Assembly: GCF_020177375.1 (NCBI RefSeq)
Contig: NZ_JAIWHV010000008.1
Location: 1 to 64,000, forward strand
DNA: 64,000 nt
Direction: 5' to 3'
From: Saliphagus infecundisoli
GTDB taxonomy: Archaea; Halobacteriota; Halobacteria; Halobacteriales; Natrialbaceae
Shown: piece by piece, positions 36,495-45,008 of the stretch
Layout of the letters: every line of letters begins with the position of its first letter
Position numbering within the stretch: position 1 is the first letter of the stretch
Program-made: the position numbers and the translations under genes
Notes under the pieces: generated by a model
What the model saw: only the letters and a program-made list of their open reading frames with translations
Told to the model about the DNA's origin: nothing
The model's database searches: none

Positions 36495-37763
36495 CTACTC
36501 GACGACGACCCGCTCGCCCAGCTCGGGGGCCCGCGCGTCGAACCCCTCCCCGCGGAGGTCGGCCGCGAACGCCTCGGGGCGGTCGCCGTGAACGGCCAGG
36601 ACCGTCGCCGCCCGGTAGGCGTCGAGGAACGCCTCGAGTCCGTCGCGGTCGGCGTGGGCCGAGAGGTCGTAGGCCTCGACCCGGGCGCTCACAGGCATCC
36701 GCCGGCCGTCGATCTCGGCGCTGCCGGTCTCTACGAGGTCCCGACCGGGCGTACCCTCGACCTGATGGCCCGAGAGCGCGATCAGGTTCGTCGGGTTCGC
36801 CCGGACCGCGGGGACGTACGTCATCGCCGGCCCTCCCTGGAGCATCCCGCTCGTGGTGACGACGGCGGTGTTCGAGTCGGCGATTCGCTCCCGCTGGCCG
36901 TCCCGACCGGAGACGAACCGGGCGTGGCCCTTCGCCCGGCGGAGGTCGTCGGGGTCGCGGAGCGAGTCGCGGTTTCGGGGCCGGTCGAACAGTTCGGTGA
37001 CGCGTTTGCCCATCCCGTCGACGTAACACTCGATGCCCGCCTCGGCCAGGATCGAGAGGACCTCCTGGGTCCGGCCGATCGCGAACGCGGGGACGACCGC
37101 CGTCCCTCCTTCCCAGAGGGTTCGCTCGACGCGCTCGGCGAACGCCCCCTCGATCTCCGCCCGCGGCGGTCGGGTCGTGTCGGCGTAGGTGCTCTCACAG
37201 ACCACGACGTCGGCGTCGGGCCGGGCGGTCGTCCCCGAAACGAGGCGCTGGTCCTCGGTGTTGAAATCGCCCGTATAGAGCAGGCGGGTGTCGCCGTCGT
37301 CTTCTCGCGGGCTTCGCCCCGCGCTGTCGATCAGGACGTGGGCGCTCCCCGGAATATGGCCGGCGTCGTAGAACGTGATCTCGTAGCCCGCGGCCTCGAA
37401 GGGCTCGCCGTAGCCGTGGGTGTGTGAGTGCTGGGCGAGGCGGGCGACGTCGGCCTCCGTGAACGGGCAGGCGTAGCTCCCGCCGTGGAGTTCGAGGGTG
37501 TCCCGGGCGAGAACCGTACAGAGGTCGGCGGTCGGCGGCGTCCAGTGGATCTCGGGGCGGGGCTGCCCTGCCAGCAGCGCGGGAACCGCGCCAGCGTGAT
37601 CCAGGTGGCCGTGGCTGACGACGACTGCCTCCGGCTCTACGTCCCCGACGGGGAACGCGGGCGGGGTGCCCGTATCCATCCCGTAATCGATCAGGAGGGC
37701 GTCATCGATCAGGACGGCGCTGCGGCCGATCTCGCGGGCCCCGCCCAGGAACTCGAGTCGCAC
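36495..37763 (-). CDS. Beta-CASP metallo-beta-lactamase-fold RNase (RNase J/CPSF-like)
   Basis: The 422-residue enzyme starts with GTG (VRLEFLGGAREIGRSAVLID). Metal-binding motif SHGHLDHAGA (H51, H53, D55, H56), YDAGHIPGSAHVLI, YTGDFN and the beta-CASP segments CESTYAD, AFAIGRTQEVLSIL, TTSGMLQGGPA and LSAHADRDGL are all present. No KH domain precedes it, so it is of the aRNase J/short CPSF type acting on RNA ends. The GTG is chosen because the family begins with this strand. Upstream frame codes antisense to nothing recognisable. It is third in a unit with the TetR and the helical gene. Confidence 0.88.
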   Translation of the reverse strand: MRLEFLGGAREIGRSAVLIDDALLIDYGMDTGTPPAFPVGDVEPEAVVVSHGHLDHAGAVPALLAGQPRPEIHWTPPTADLCTVLARDTLELHGGSYACPFTEADVARLAQHSHTHGYGEPFEAAGYEITFYDAGHIPGSAHVLIDSAGRSPREDDGDTRLLYTGDFNTEDQRLVSGTTARPDADVVVCESTYADTTRPPRAEIEGAFAERVERTLWEGGTAVVPAFAIGRTQEVLSILAEAGIECYVDGMGKRVTELFDRPRNRDSLRDPDDLRRAKGHARFVSGRDGQRERIADSNTAVVTTSGMLQGGPAMTYVPAVRANPTNLIALSGHQVEGTPGRDLVETGSAEIDGRRMPVSARVEAYDLSAHADRDGLEAFLDAYRAATVLAVHGDRPEAFAADLRGEGFDARAPELGERVVVE

Positions 37764-37812
37764 ACCGACCGTCGGGCGTGGAGGGCTTTTCCTCCATCGG
37801 TTCCCGCCGGAG

Positions 37813-38568
37813 TCACCCCGACGACAGTCCCCCGACCACCCGGGTCGCCCGCTCGAGGCGCTCGCGGGCCTCGCCCTCGGGGAGGGCCTCGAGGGCGGCC
37901 CGCGCCCGCTTCGTGTGGTCCCCGATCGGTCCCTCGGCCGGCCCCCGGTCGATGTCGGGGTGATCGTCGGAGACGGCGGCCTCGATCCGGGCCAGTGCGG
38001 CCTCCCCGTCGGTACGGGCCGCGGCCGTCGCCAGCGACCGGCCGTAGTCGGCCATCGCCTCGACGGTCCCCCGGGAGGCGGCCCCGACGGCCGCGCCCAG
38101 CGCACAGCCGGTCTCCGCGAGGGTCGCGGCGACCGGCGGCTCTCCATCGACGTCCCGCTCGGAACGGTCCGTCGACACCGCGAACAGGGCCGCCGCGAGC
38201 TCCGCCGAGCCGGCGGTCAGCGTCGCGTACAGCTCGCGGCGGCGGTCGGGCGGGACGGCGGCGACCCCGAGGGCCGCGTGGGCCGAGGCGAGGAGGTAGT
38301 CGCTGGCGAGGAGGGCGACCGCCCGCCTCTCGTGGTCGGGTGCCGAAAGCAGGGTCCGCCGGAGGTGGGCGTAGCCCGACAGCGAGGCGACGGCCGTGCT
38401 CGCCGCGTCGGTTCCGGGGGGCTCGCCGCCGTCGCCGACGGCTTCCGCGCTCGCCCGGGTGAGCGCGGTCGGGAGCGAGACCGTCCGCGAGTCGAGGGCA
38501 TCGTTGACGACCCGCTCGACTGCTGGCGAGAGCGCCCGGGTCCGCCCTCCGACGACGACCTCACGCAT
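37813..38568 (-). CDS. All-helical haloarchaeal protein, function unknown
   Basis: This 251-residue Ala-rich helical protein contains VERVVNDALDSRTVSLPTALTRA, GYAHLRRTLLSAPDHERRAVALLASDYLLASAHAALG and GCALGAAVGAASRGTVEAMADYGRSLATAAA. The pattern recalls polyprenyl-synthetase-like folds but the Asp-rich catalytic motifs (DDxxD) are absent. It may be an inactive relative (I recall a DUF7114 label). It overlaps the tetR stop by eight bases and precedes the RNase gene by 49, forming a three-gene unit. Confidence 0.7.
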   Translation of the reverse strand: MREVVVGGRTRALSPAVERVVNDALDSRTVSLPTALTRASAEAVGDGGEPPGTDAASTAVASLSGYAHLRRTLLSAPDHERRAVALLASDYLLASAHAALGVAAVPPDRRRELYATLTAGSAELAAALFAVSTDRSERDVDGEPPVAATLAETGCALGAAVGAASRGTVEAMADYGRSLATAAARTDGEAALARIEAAVSDDHPDIDRGPAEGPIGDHTKRARAALEALPEGEARERLERATRVVGGLSSG

Positions 38569-39184
38569 CCCCGTCGCTCCCCTCTACGTCGAGGCTGACG
38601 CCCTCGGCCACGAGATCCGCGAGGAGGTCGGCGACGACCGCCTCCCGCACCTGGGCAGGGTAGGCGTCGCGTCCGGTGGTGAGCTGGCGGACCCGCGCGC
38701 CGTCGAAGGCGGCGATCAGCAGGGCGGCCGTCCGCTCGGGGTCGTGCTCGCGGAGTTGCCCCGACTCGATCCCCGCCTCGAGGATCTCCTCTACGACCGC
38801 CCGGAGGCGGCGGTCGCCGTCCCGGAGGCGCTCGCGGTAGCGGTCGTTGTACGGCGCCTGGGCGCGGAGCTCGAGCATGGCGGTGTGAAAGGAGACCTGC
38901 TCGTCGTCGCCGGGACCGTAGAGAAACCAGTCGGTAAACGCCGTCAGCCGCTCGACGGGCGGGCGCTCCCGGGTGGTCTCGACCCAGTCGTCGAATCTCT
39001 CGAGAAGGTAGTCGATGAAGTCGACGACGAGGTCGTCGAGCGAGTCGTAGTGATAGAACAGATGGGACTTGCTCTTCGTGGTTCGGTCGGCGATCGCCCG
39101 GGCGGTCAGCTCGGAGTACCCCCTGTCACAGAGCGCGTCGTAGGTTGCCTCCATGATCTCCTCGCGGGCGCTCGGTTCGGTCAC
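38561..39184 (-). CDS. TetR/AcrR-family transcriptional regulator
   Basis: The 207-residue protein has an N-terminal HTH (AREEIMEATYDALCDRGYSELTARAIADRTTKSKSHLFYHYDSLDDLVVDFIDYLLERF). A helical ligand domain of about 150 residues follows. It is first in the unit with the helical gene and the beta-CASP RNase. Two palindromes lie just upstream of its ATG, flanking a TATA-like GACTAAGC, which fits autoregulation. The effector is unknown. Confidence 0.88.
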   Translation of the reverse strand: MTEPSAREEIMEATYDALCDRGYSELTARAIADRTTKSKSHLFYHYDSLDDLVVDFIDYLLERFDDWVETTRERPPVERLTAFTDWFLYGPGDDEQVSFHTAMLELRAQAPYNDRYRERLRDGDRRLRAVVEEILEAGIESGQLREHDPERTAALLIAAFDGARVRQLTTGRDAYPAQVREAVVADLLADLVAEGVSLDVEGSDGDA

Positions 39185-39187
39185 TGG

Positions 39188-39229
39188 CTGACTGTACGGT
39201 CAGACGGGGCTTAGTCGTTTCGAAACGAC
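39188..39229. promoter_or_regulatory. Two palindromes around the tetR promoter
   Basis: CTGACTGTACGGTCAG (39188-39203, imperfect) begins four bases before the tetR ATG. GTCGTTTCGAAACGAC (39214-39229, perfect) lies 30 bases upstream. The TATA-like stretch on the minus strand lies between them. They are candidate operators for the TetR protein. Confidence 0.55.
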
Positions 39230-39340
39230 AGGTTCCTCGAGGGCGGGGCCGGGCGCCGCTCCTCGGAGCCGCGGCGACATCCCGGAGCGACCCATCGGCG
39301 ATCCGACGTGCTTTTTGCCGCGGACCCGTTCGTCCCGGAC

Positions 39341-39751
39341 ATGGCAACGTTCACTGTCGTCGTCGGCGATCCCGAGAGCGGGACGTCGTACCAGCTCGAG
39401 GCCGAAGACCAGGACGCCAACCGCTTTCTCGGCCGGTCGATCGGCGAGGAGGTCGAGGGCGACTCCGTCGGTCTCGACGGCTACACCCTGGAGATCACGG
39501 GCGGCTCCGACGAGGCGGGCCGACCGCTCAACGACTCCGTCGCCGGGGCGACCCTCCGGGAGGTCCTGATGACGGGACGCCAGACGGGCTACAAGCCGAG
39601 CCGGGACGGCGAGCGCCGCCGGATCACGGTTCGGGGTCGGGAGGTAAGCGACGCGGTCGCCCAGGTCAACGCCGCGATCGTCGATCGGGGCGAGACCGAC
39701 GTCGAGGAGCTGTTGGGTCTCGAGGACGGCGAGGACGCGGACGACGAGTAA
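39341..39751 (+). CDS. rps6e: 30S ribosomal protein S6e
   Basis: The 136-residue protein matches archaeal S6e: [62 protein letters not shown] and [36 protein letters not shown], followed by an acidic tail. It is a component of the small subunit. It starts at 39341 with CTTTTTG about 30 bases upstream as the promoter element. The next gene begins five bases after its stop. Confidence 0.96.
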   Translation: MATFTVVVGDPESGTSYQLEAEDQDANRFLGRSIGEEVEGDSVGLDGYTLEITGGSDEAGRPLNDSVAGATLREVLMTGRQTGYKPSRDGERRRITVRGREVSDAVAQVNAAIVDRGETDVEELLGLEDGEDADDE

Positions 39752-39756
39752 GGAGG

Positions 39757-40191
39757 ATGGCGGACCGACTCGCCAGCGACCACCCTTCCATCGAGACCGT
39801 TCGGGCGACCCTCGCGGAGACGCCGACCGGCGTCCGGATCGACGTGCCCGCAGAGGAGGCTGACCGGCTTCCCGTCGGCGAGGTCGTTCGGGTCGCCTGT
39901 AACGGGGACGAGCTGTTCGCCCGGCCCGACCGGACGCTGGGCGGCGACGGCGTCCGGATCCCCGGCCTCTACGACGCGCCGGGATACGCCCGCGATCCCG
40001 GAGGGTGCGAAGATCGTCTGGCCGGGTGGGTCGCCGAGGGCGACGCCCGCCCGGGCGGCTCCGTCCTGCTCGATATCGTCGAACCCGACTTCCTCTACGG
40101 GATCCGGGCGCCCGGCGAGACGGCCTACTACGAGGCCCGCGAACCCCCCGCAGACAGCCTATCCGCGATCGCCGAGGACCTGGAGGACTGA
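39757..40191 (+). CDS. Conserved haloarchaeal protein, unknown function (DUF7112-like)
   Basis: The 144-residue acidic protein probably has a beta-barrel-like N-terminus: SIETVRATLAETPTGVRIDVPAEEADRLPVGEVVRVACNGDELFARPDRTLGGDGVRIPGLYDAP. A glycine-rich segment and GSVLLDIVEPDFLYGIRAPGE follow. I recall it under a DUF number and recognise no active site. The five-base gap to rps6e suggests co-transcription, hinting at a ribosome or growth-linked role. Confidence 0.7.
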   Translation: MADRLASDHPSIETVRATLAETPTGVRIDVPAEEADRLPVGEVVRVACNGDELFARPDRTLGGDGVRIPGLYDAPGYARDPGGCEDRLAGWVAEGDARPGGSVLLDIVEPDFLYGIRAPGETAYYEAREPPADSLSAIAEDLED

Positions 40192-40233
40192 CCGGTTCGC
40201 GCCCTTTTTGAGTCTTCGGGAGCACTCTCGACC

Positions 40234-40650
40234 ATGAGCGACGTACTCTCGGAGTTCCGGGCCGCCGAACGGCCCGACGACGTGGCGCTTTTCCTCGCGG
40301 ACTCGTTCGTCGAGGACCCACAACTCGAGGAGTTCGGCGAGCGCGTCAAGGGCGGCGTCCTGATGGTCGTCGACGGCGAGAGCGGGCGCAGCGCCTTCGA
40401 GGCTGCGACCGGCACCGGCGCGATGGAGTTCGCGCGGTCGGCGATGGCGACCGAAAGCGAGATCGACGACGACCTCACGGACGGGGTCTGTCCCGACTGC
40501 GAGGACGGCGCCCCGGAGTTCGTCTTCGCGTTCGCCGAGGAGCGAAACGAGGACGTCGGCGGGATCTACGCCGAGGGCGACGTGATCCATGCCTACGCGC
40601 AGTGTTCCTGTGGATCGTCCTACTCGGATCGGTGGGTCGTCGAGAGCTAG
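40234..40650 (+). CDS. DUF5807-like protein with a Zn-ribbon
   Basis: The 138-residue protein has an N-terminal helical domain (SEFRAAERPDDVALFLADSFVEDPQLEEFGERVKGGVLMVVDGESGRSAFEAATG). A C-terminal half follows with CPDC (about 96-99) and CSCG (about 125-128) that would bind zinc. It probably has its own promoter: CTTTTTG at 40203-40209 is at TATA distance. Function unknown. Confidence 0.72.
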   Translation: MSDVLSEFRAAERPDDVALFLADSFVEDPQLEEFGERVKGGVLMVVDGESGRSAFEAATGTGAMEFARSAMATESEIDDDLTDGVCPDCEDGAPEFVFAFAEERNEDVGGIYAEGDVIHAYAQCSCGSSYSDRWVVES

Positions 40651-40705
40651 GAGTTCGCATACCGGGGCAACACTGACCTCCGAGCCCCGACGGCAAGGAG
40701 ACGAG

Positions 40706-41380
40706 ATGGTCGATACGAACGGCGTCCGCCGGGCGTACGACGAGATCGCCGAGGAGTACGCCGACCAGCGATCCGCGGACGGTCCCGGAACAGTGGTCCT
40801 CGAGGAGTTCCTCGAGTCGTCCGATCCCGATCGGCTCCTCGACGCCGGCTGTGGCCAGGGGAGCCCGGTGCTCGCCCGGCTGACGGACTCGGCGGATGCC
40901 GTGGGTCTCGACGTCTCTCGCGGGCAGTTGGGACTGGCCGCCGAGCGGGTTCCCGACGCCGCGCTCGTCCAGGGCGGGATGGCCGACCTGCCGTTCGATG
41001 ACGGCGCGTTCGACGCCATCGTCGCCTACTGGTCGCTGATCCACGTGCCGATGGCCGACCACCCGACGGTCCTCTCGGAGTTCGCGCGCGTGCTCCGGCC
41101 CGGCGGGCGGCTCCTGGTCTGTGAAGGCACCGACGAGTGGGAAGGCGAGAACCCCGACTGGCTCGACACCGGCGTCGGGATGGCGTGGGCCATCGCGGGG
41201 AGGGAGGCTACGGAAGATCAGTTGCGGAGCGCGGGGTTCGTCGTCGAGACCAGTTGGGGCGTTCCCGAAACTCTCGAGGACGAGGTGATAGAGGAGTTCG
41301 ACGCTGACGACCTCGCCGACCTCGACGCGGACGATCAACTCTGGACGTTCCTCTCGGCCCGGCTCGACCCCGCGACCTGA
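40706..41380 (+). CDS. SAM-dependent methyltransferase (class I)
   Basis: The 224-residue protein has motif I LLDAGCGQGSPVL (about 44-56), GLDVSRGQLGLA, GGMADLPFDDGAFDAIVAYWSLIHVP and LSEFARVLRPGGRLLVCEG. This is a UbiE/Methyltransf_11-type fold. It starts at ATG 40706. The substrate cannot be inferred, and it has no pathway neighbours. Confidence 0.88.
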   Translation: MVDTNGVRRAYDEIAEEYADQRSADGPGTVVLEEFLESSDPDRLLDAGCGQGSPVLARLTDSADAVGLDVSRGQLGLAAERVPDAALVQGGMADLPFDDGAFDAIVAYWSLIHVPMADHPTVLSEFARVLRPGGRLLVCEGTDEWEGENPDWLDTGVGMAWAIAGREATEDQLRSAGFVVETSWGVPETLEDEVIEEFDADDLADLDADDQLWTFLSARLDPAT

Positions 41381-41415
41381 CAGGCTTATCCCGCTCCCGG
41401 GGGTAGTCGGGGTCC

Positions 41416-42099
41416 ATGAGTTCCCTCGAAACGCCCCACGACACGGGCCGAGGATTCGGCTCGCGGGAGGCGGCCGTCATCGGCGGCGCGAGCGTCCTGA
41501 TGGCGGTCAACGTCGCCGTGATGTATCTCGTCGTCGCCACGCCGCTCGCGGCGCTCAACGACGCCCTCTTTGCCTACCCCATCGTCGGCGTCCTCGTCTA
41601 CGGTGCGGCGATCACCGTCGGTCAGATGATCGCCGAACGCGGAATCTCGGGGGACAGTACGGGCCTCGCGCTCGTCGGAACGGTCGTCCTCCAGCTCGCG
41701 TTCGGGGTCTTCGGCGCCGGGGTGCTCCGCTTTGCGCCCCGAGACGCCCAGCTCCCGATCCTGGGGGTCACGGCGATCGTCGTCGCCCTCCTGACGGCCG
41801 TGATCGCGGGCTACGTCTACGTCCGCTCGAAGTCCTTCGAGAGCTGGGGATCGTACGCGAACTACGCCTTCATCGGCGGGATCGTCGCCGTCGCGATCGG
41901 GACGTTCGTTCCACCGGTGTTGCTCGCCGGCTTCGTCCTGATCTTCCTCGGGTTCATGCTCCGACTCGGCTGGGAGATCTGGAAGGTCCGCGATCGCCGG
42001 GGATCGGTCGCTCTCCAGACCATCGGCGTCTACATCGCCGTCGCCGGTGTCTTCGTCCACGTCCTCCAGCTCGTGATGCGGGTGCTCGCCCGCCGGTAG
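41416..42099 (+). CDS. Polytopic membrane protein, about seven helices (possibly Bax-inhibitor-1-like)
   Basis: The 227-residue protein has seven hydrophobic segments, with intracellular-looking Arg/Lys loops (SKSFESWG, WEIWKVRDRRGS). The end SVALQTIGVYIAVAGVFVHVLQLVMRVLARR resembles the terminal helix of the Bax inhibitor-1/YccA family, which is suggestive but not decisive. It starts 35 bases after the methyltransferase stop and is convergent with the DHH gene at 42101. Confidence 0.65.
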   Translation: MSSLETPHDTGRGFGSREAAVIGGASVLMAVNVAVMYLVVATPLAALNDALFAYPIVGVLVYGAAITVGQMIAERGISGDSTGLALVGTVVLQLAFGVFGAGVLRFAPRDAQLPILGVTAIVVALLTAVIAGYVYVRSKSFESWGSYANYAFIGGIVAVAIGTFVPPVLLAGFVLIFLGFMLRLGWEIWKVRDRRGSVALQTIGVYIAVAGVFVHVLQLVMRVLARR

Positions 42100-42100
42100 C

Positions 42101-43300
42101 TCAGGCCTCCGCGTCGCTCCCTTCCGCTTCGCCTTCGTCGGCGACCACTGCCCGGAACGCGTCGAGGATCACCTGCTTGGTGACCGCGCCACGGCTCGTC
42201 CAGTGGGTCGCGTAGTCGAGCGCGTCGTCGTAGATGTCGGGTTTACAGCCCGCGGCCTTCGGGTGGCCCCCGCCGTTGACCCGCCCGGCGACCTCGTGAC
42301 ACCGCTCGAACGCGTCGGTCCCGCGGATCGAGGCGCTGCCGGCGGGCTTGACGATCACCGAGGCGTCGGCGCCGTCCTCGCGCATCGCCTCGGCGACCTC
42401 GTTTTGCGAACAGCGGCCGTAGGTCACGCCCACGGTGTAGCCGCCGATCTCGCGGTACTCGGCCCGCGAGACGGCGAGGTCGATCAGCTGGGTCTTCTCG
42501 ACCCGGCGCTCGGCGAGATAGGCCTCGACCCACTCGGGGAGGTCGGCGCCGTGGGCGCGGACGACCTCGACGTAGTCGGCGGGATCGCTCCAGTAGGCGT
42601 AGTCGGCCAGGTCGTCGCTGCGGGGGTCCTCCCGGAGCCAGAGGTCGTGGTCGCGGGTGACCGCCGCGAGCTCCTCGTGGACCGGGTCGAAGTCGTACTC
42701 GAGCGAGCGGGCGACGACGTCGGCCGAACACTCCTCCTCGGAGTCGCCGATGGCGAGTTCGGCGCCCGCCGTCCGGACCGCCTCGGGGACCCCATCGTTC
42801 CACTGGTGGTGGTCGTACCACGAGACGCTCCCCGCGACCGCCATCGCGTCGGCGAGTTCGTCCTCGACGTACTCGAAGCGATCGGGCGCGAGGTCACAGA
42901 CGTAGAGATCGATCCCCTTGGGGGCGTAGGCCGCGACCCGTGCGAGGGCGTCCTCGACGTCGTGGGGCGAGGCAGGGACGAGCGCGACGCGGTGGGGCGT
43001 GGGTTCGGGTTCGGCGTCGTCGCCCTTCGGTTCGGAACCATCAGTCTCGTCGTCCTCTCCGTCGCCATCGGGTTCGGGCACCACCCTCACGTCGTCGTAG
43101 AACTCCCGGATCAGGGCGACACAGGCCAGACCGTCCGCGTCGGGGTCGGCGATCACCGCGGCCTCGGCGCCGTCGAGTGCGGCCCGGACCCGCTGATCGG
43201 TTGCCTCCTCGCTTACGGAGTCGGGCCGGAAGAAGCCCGCGCCCGGCACGACCGACTTGCGGGCGATCGGGAGGTCGGCGTCGACGAGATCGTCGTACAT
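42101..43300 (-). CDS. DHH-family phosphoesterase (RecJ-like/exopolyphosphatase superfamily)
   Basis: The 399-residue protein has DPDADGLA (about residues 52-59) in place of the canonical DHxDxDG, CDLAPDR, the DHH signature in WYDHHQW (about 168-174), and the DHHA1 domain end GRVNGGGHPKAAG. An acidic low-complexity insert (DGDGEDDETDGSEPKGDDAEPEP) lies after the first motif. Archaeal relatives are single-strand nucleases or nanoRNases; which one is not certain. The start MYDDLVDADLPIARKS is preferred over one nine codons upstream. Confidence 0.82.
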   Translation of the reverse strand: MYDDLVDADLPIARKSVVPGAGFFRPDSVSEEATDQRVRAALDGAEAAVIADPDADGLACVALIREFYDDVRVVPEPDGDGEDDETDGSEPKGDDAEPEPTPHRVALVPASPHDVEDALARVAAYAPKGIDLYVCDLAPDRFEYVEDELADAMAVAGSVSWYDHHQWNDGVPEAVRTAGAELAIGDSEEECSADVVARSLEYDFDPVHEELAAVTRDHDLWLREDPRSDDLADYAYWSDPADYVEVVRAHGADLPEWVEAYLAERRVEKTQLIDLAVSRAEYREIGGYTVGVTYGRCSQNEVAEAMREDGADASVIVKPAGSASIRGTDAFERCHEVAGRVNGGGHPKAAGCKPDIYDDALDYATHWTSRGAVTKQVILDAFRAVVADEGEAEGSDAEA

Positions 43301-43347
43301 GGCCCCGTCTCGGGCGCCGAGCGGCAAGAACCCGCCGATCTCCCCGC

Positions 43348-43815
43348 TCAGGCCGCGGCGCGTTCGTCGCGTGCGGACTCGTCCTCGGCGACTTCCTCGA
43401 GCTGGCGGACCGTGAGCACCGGAATGGGGGCAGTCCGGACGACGCGTTCAGCGACGCTGCCAAGGAGCAGGCGGTTCTCGCCGTGGCGCCCGCGGGTGCC
43501 GGTGACGATCAGGTCGGCGTCGGTGGCGCGGGCGTACTCGCAGATCTCGGTCGCGGGCTGGCCCTCCCGGATCGCGGTCTCGATCCCGGGGCCTGCCCGG
43601 TCGCGGACCGTCCCGAGGGCGGCCTCGGCGTGGGTCTCTAAGGCCGTCGTCAGCTCCTCGCGAAGCTGGGGCGGCGAGGCGTCGACTTCGCCCTCGTCGA
43701 CCACCGAGAGGGCGTGGACGGAGGCGTCGAAGCGTGCGGCCAGATCGAGCGCGACGTCGACGGCTCGCTCGACGCTGTCGGATCCGTCGGTGGCGACGAC
43801 GACCGTATCGAACAT
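43348..43815 (-). CDS. Universal stress protein (UspA family)
   Basis: The 155-residue Usp domain begins MFDTVVVATDGSDSVERAVDVALDLAARFDASVHALSVVDEGEV. Its ATP loop LIVTGTRGRHGENRLLLGSVAERVVRTAPIPVLTVR fits the ATP-binding consensus. It is the first of several Usp-like genes here and is divergent from the degenerate one at 43972. The start is 43815, since the twelve upstream codons would leave no promoter. Confidence 0.9.
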   Translation of the reverse strand: MFDTVVVATDGSDSVERAVDVALDLAARFDASVHALSVVDEGEVDASPPQLREELTTALETHAEAALGTVRDRAGPGIETAIREGQPATEICEYARATDADLIVTGTRGRHGENRLLLGSVAERVVRTAPIPVLTVRQLEEVAEDESARDERAAA

Positions 43816-43971
43816 GGATCGGGCTTCGAGGGCCACCCGCATAGTCCTCACGGACGACGGCGCCGGCGACCGTTCGGCGACCGCTTGATTGGCGCTCGAC
43901 GGGCGAAAGTGGACGGGGAGGCGGCCCTGCGGGGGCGAGCCTTTTTGATGGCCGGCCTCGGATCACCCGAC

Positions 43972-44436
43972 ATGGATCTGGACGACCGGGAGCCGTTTTC
44001 CGTCGAGACCGTTCTCGCGCCGGTCGACGGCAGCGAGGAGTCCGCGAGCGCGGTCGAGTTCGCCGTCGCGGTCGCCGACCGCTACGACGCCTCGGTCCAC
44101 GTCCTGTTCGTCCTCGGCCGGGGCGTCGTCAAGGGAATGGACGCGGGCACCGTCGAAGAAGGGGAGGTCGCCGACAACGCCCAGCGCTTTCTCGACGAGG
44201 TCGGCGGCGTCGCCGACGCCTACGGCGTCCCCCTCTCGACGTCGATGACCCACGGCTTCTCGACGAGCCGGAAGACCCGCCATCCCGGCAGCGTCGTCCT
44301 CGACGCCGCCGACACCGTCGGCGCCGACTTCATCGTCATCCCCCGCGAGTCGGTGATCGAACGGCCCGCCGAAGTACTGGAGAAAACGGCCGAGTACGTC
44401 CTCTCGTACGCGAGCCAGCCCGTGCTCTCGGTGTAG
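43972..44436 (+). CDS. Usp-fold protein without the ATP loop
   Basis: The 154-residue protein has the Usp beginning VETVLAPVDGSEESASAVEFAVAVADRYDASVHVLFV. Where the ATP loop should be it reads FIVIPRESVIERPAEVLEKTAEYVLSYASQPVLSV, lacking the glycines. It is therefore probably a non-ATP-binding (UspA-type) member. CTTTTTG at 43941-43947 is 25-31 bases before the ATG, so it is likely leaderless at 43972 rather than starting at 43948. Confidence 0.82.
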   Translation: MDLDDREPFSVETVLAPVDGSEESASAVEFAVAVADRYDASVHVLFVLGRGVVKGMDAGTVEEGEVADNAQRFLDEVGGVADAYGVPLSTSMTHGFSTSRKTRHPGSVVLDAADTVGADFIVIPRESVIERPAEVLEKTAEYVLSYASQPVLSV

Positions 44437-44441
44437 CCGGA

Positions 44442-45008
44442 CTACGCCAGCCGGATCGCCATCTCCTGTTCGAAGCTCTCAGTGCCACAGCGCTCGAAGC
44501 CGACGGACTCGTAGAGCCCGATCGCCGGCGCGTTCCAGCGCTCGACGGTCAGCCAGACCCGCTCGACGCCCAGCCCTTCGGCGTGGCCGAGCAAGTGCTC
44601 CAGCAGGTGAGTCCCGATCCCGGCCTGCTGGTAGGCCGCGAGGACGAAGATCGCGAGCTCCCAGGTGATCCCGGCGGGCTCCTCGATCGCCTCGGGGTCG
44701 TCGCTTTCGGGAACCAGCGTCGCGTGGCCCGCCACCTCCCCCTCGTGGACTGCGACGACGTGGATCCCCTCGGGGGCGATGGTCTCGATCCAGTCTCTGA
44801 CGCGGTCCTCGCCGGTCGGCGGGATCCCCTGGGCCCTGTCGGTCGGATCGAACCGGACGTACATCTCCACCAGGGCTTCGCGGTCGTCGGCGTCCCCCCC
44901 GTCGATCGTCCGGAGCTCGATCGACCGGCCCTCGCGGTCGGCGACGGTCGCCGGCGGGGTCGGGAAGGATCCGGCGGGCTCCTCGGGGTAGAGACGGCCG
45001 TCGGTCAT
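44442..45008 (-). CDS. GNAT-family N-acetyltransferase
   Basis: The 188-residue protein has a GNAT fold: a central strand HVVAVHEGEVAGHATLVPES, LAIFVLAAYQQAGIGTHLLEHLLGHAEGLGVERVWLTVERWNAPAIGLYESVGFERCG. The acetyl-CoA loop Q-x-x-G-I-G-T is clear. Its start overlaps the Usp gene at 45005 by four bases. The acetylated substrate is unknown. It is convergent with the Usp-like gene at 43972. Confidence 0.86.
   Translation of the reverse strand: MTDGRLYPEEPAGSFPTPPATVADREGRSIELRTIDGGDADDREALVEMYVRFDPTDRAQGIPPTGEDRVRDWIETIAPEGIHVVAVHEGEVAGHATLVPESDDPEAIEEPAGITWELAIFVLAAYQQAGIGTHLLEHLLGHAEGLGVERVWLTVERWNAPAIGLYESVGFERCGTESFEQEMAIRLA

Noticed and set aside
42203-43888. 561-residue plus-strand frame over the DHH and Usp genes
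   Set aside because: It is antisense to two genes with clear motifs; its composition is Gly/Val/Arg-rich with no domain.
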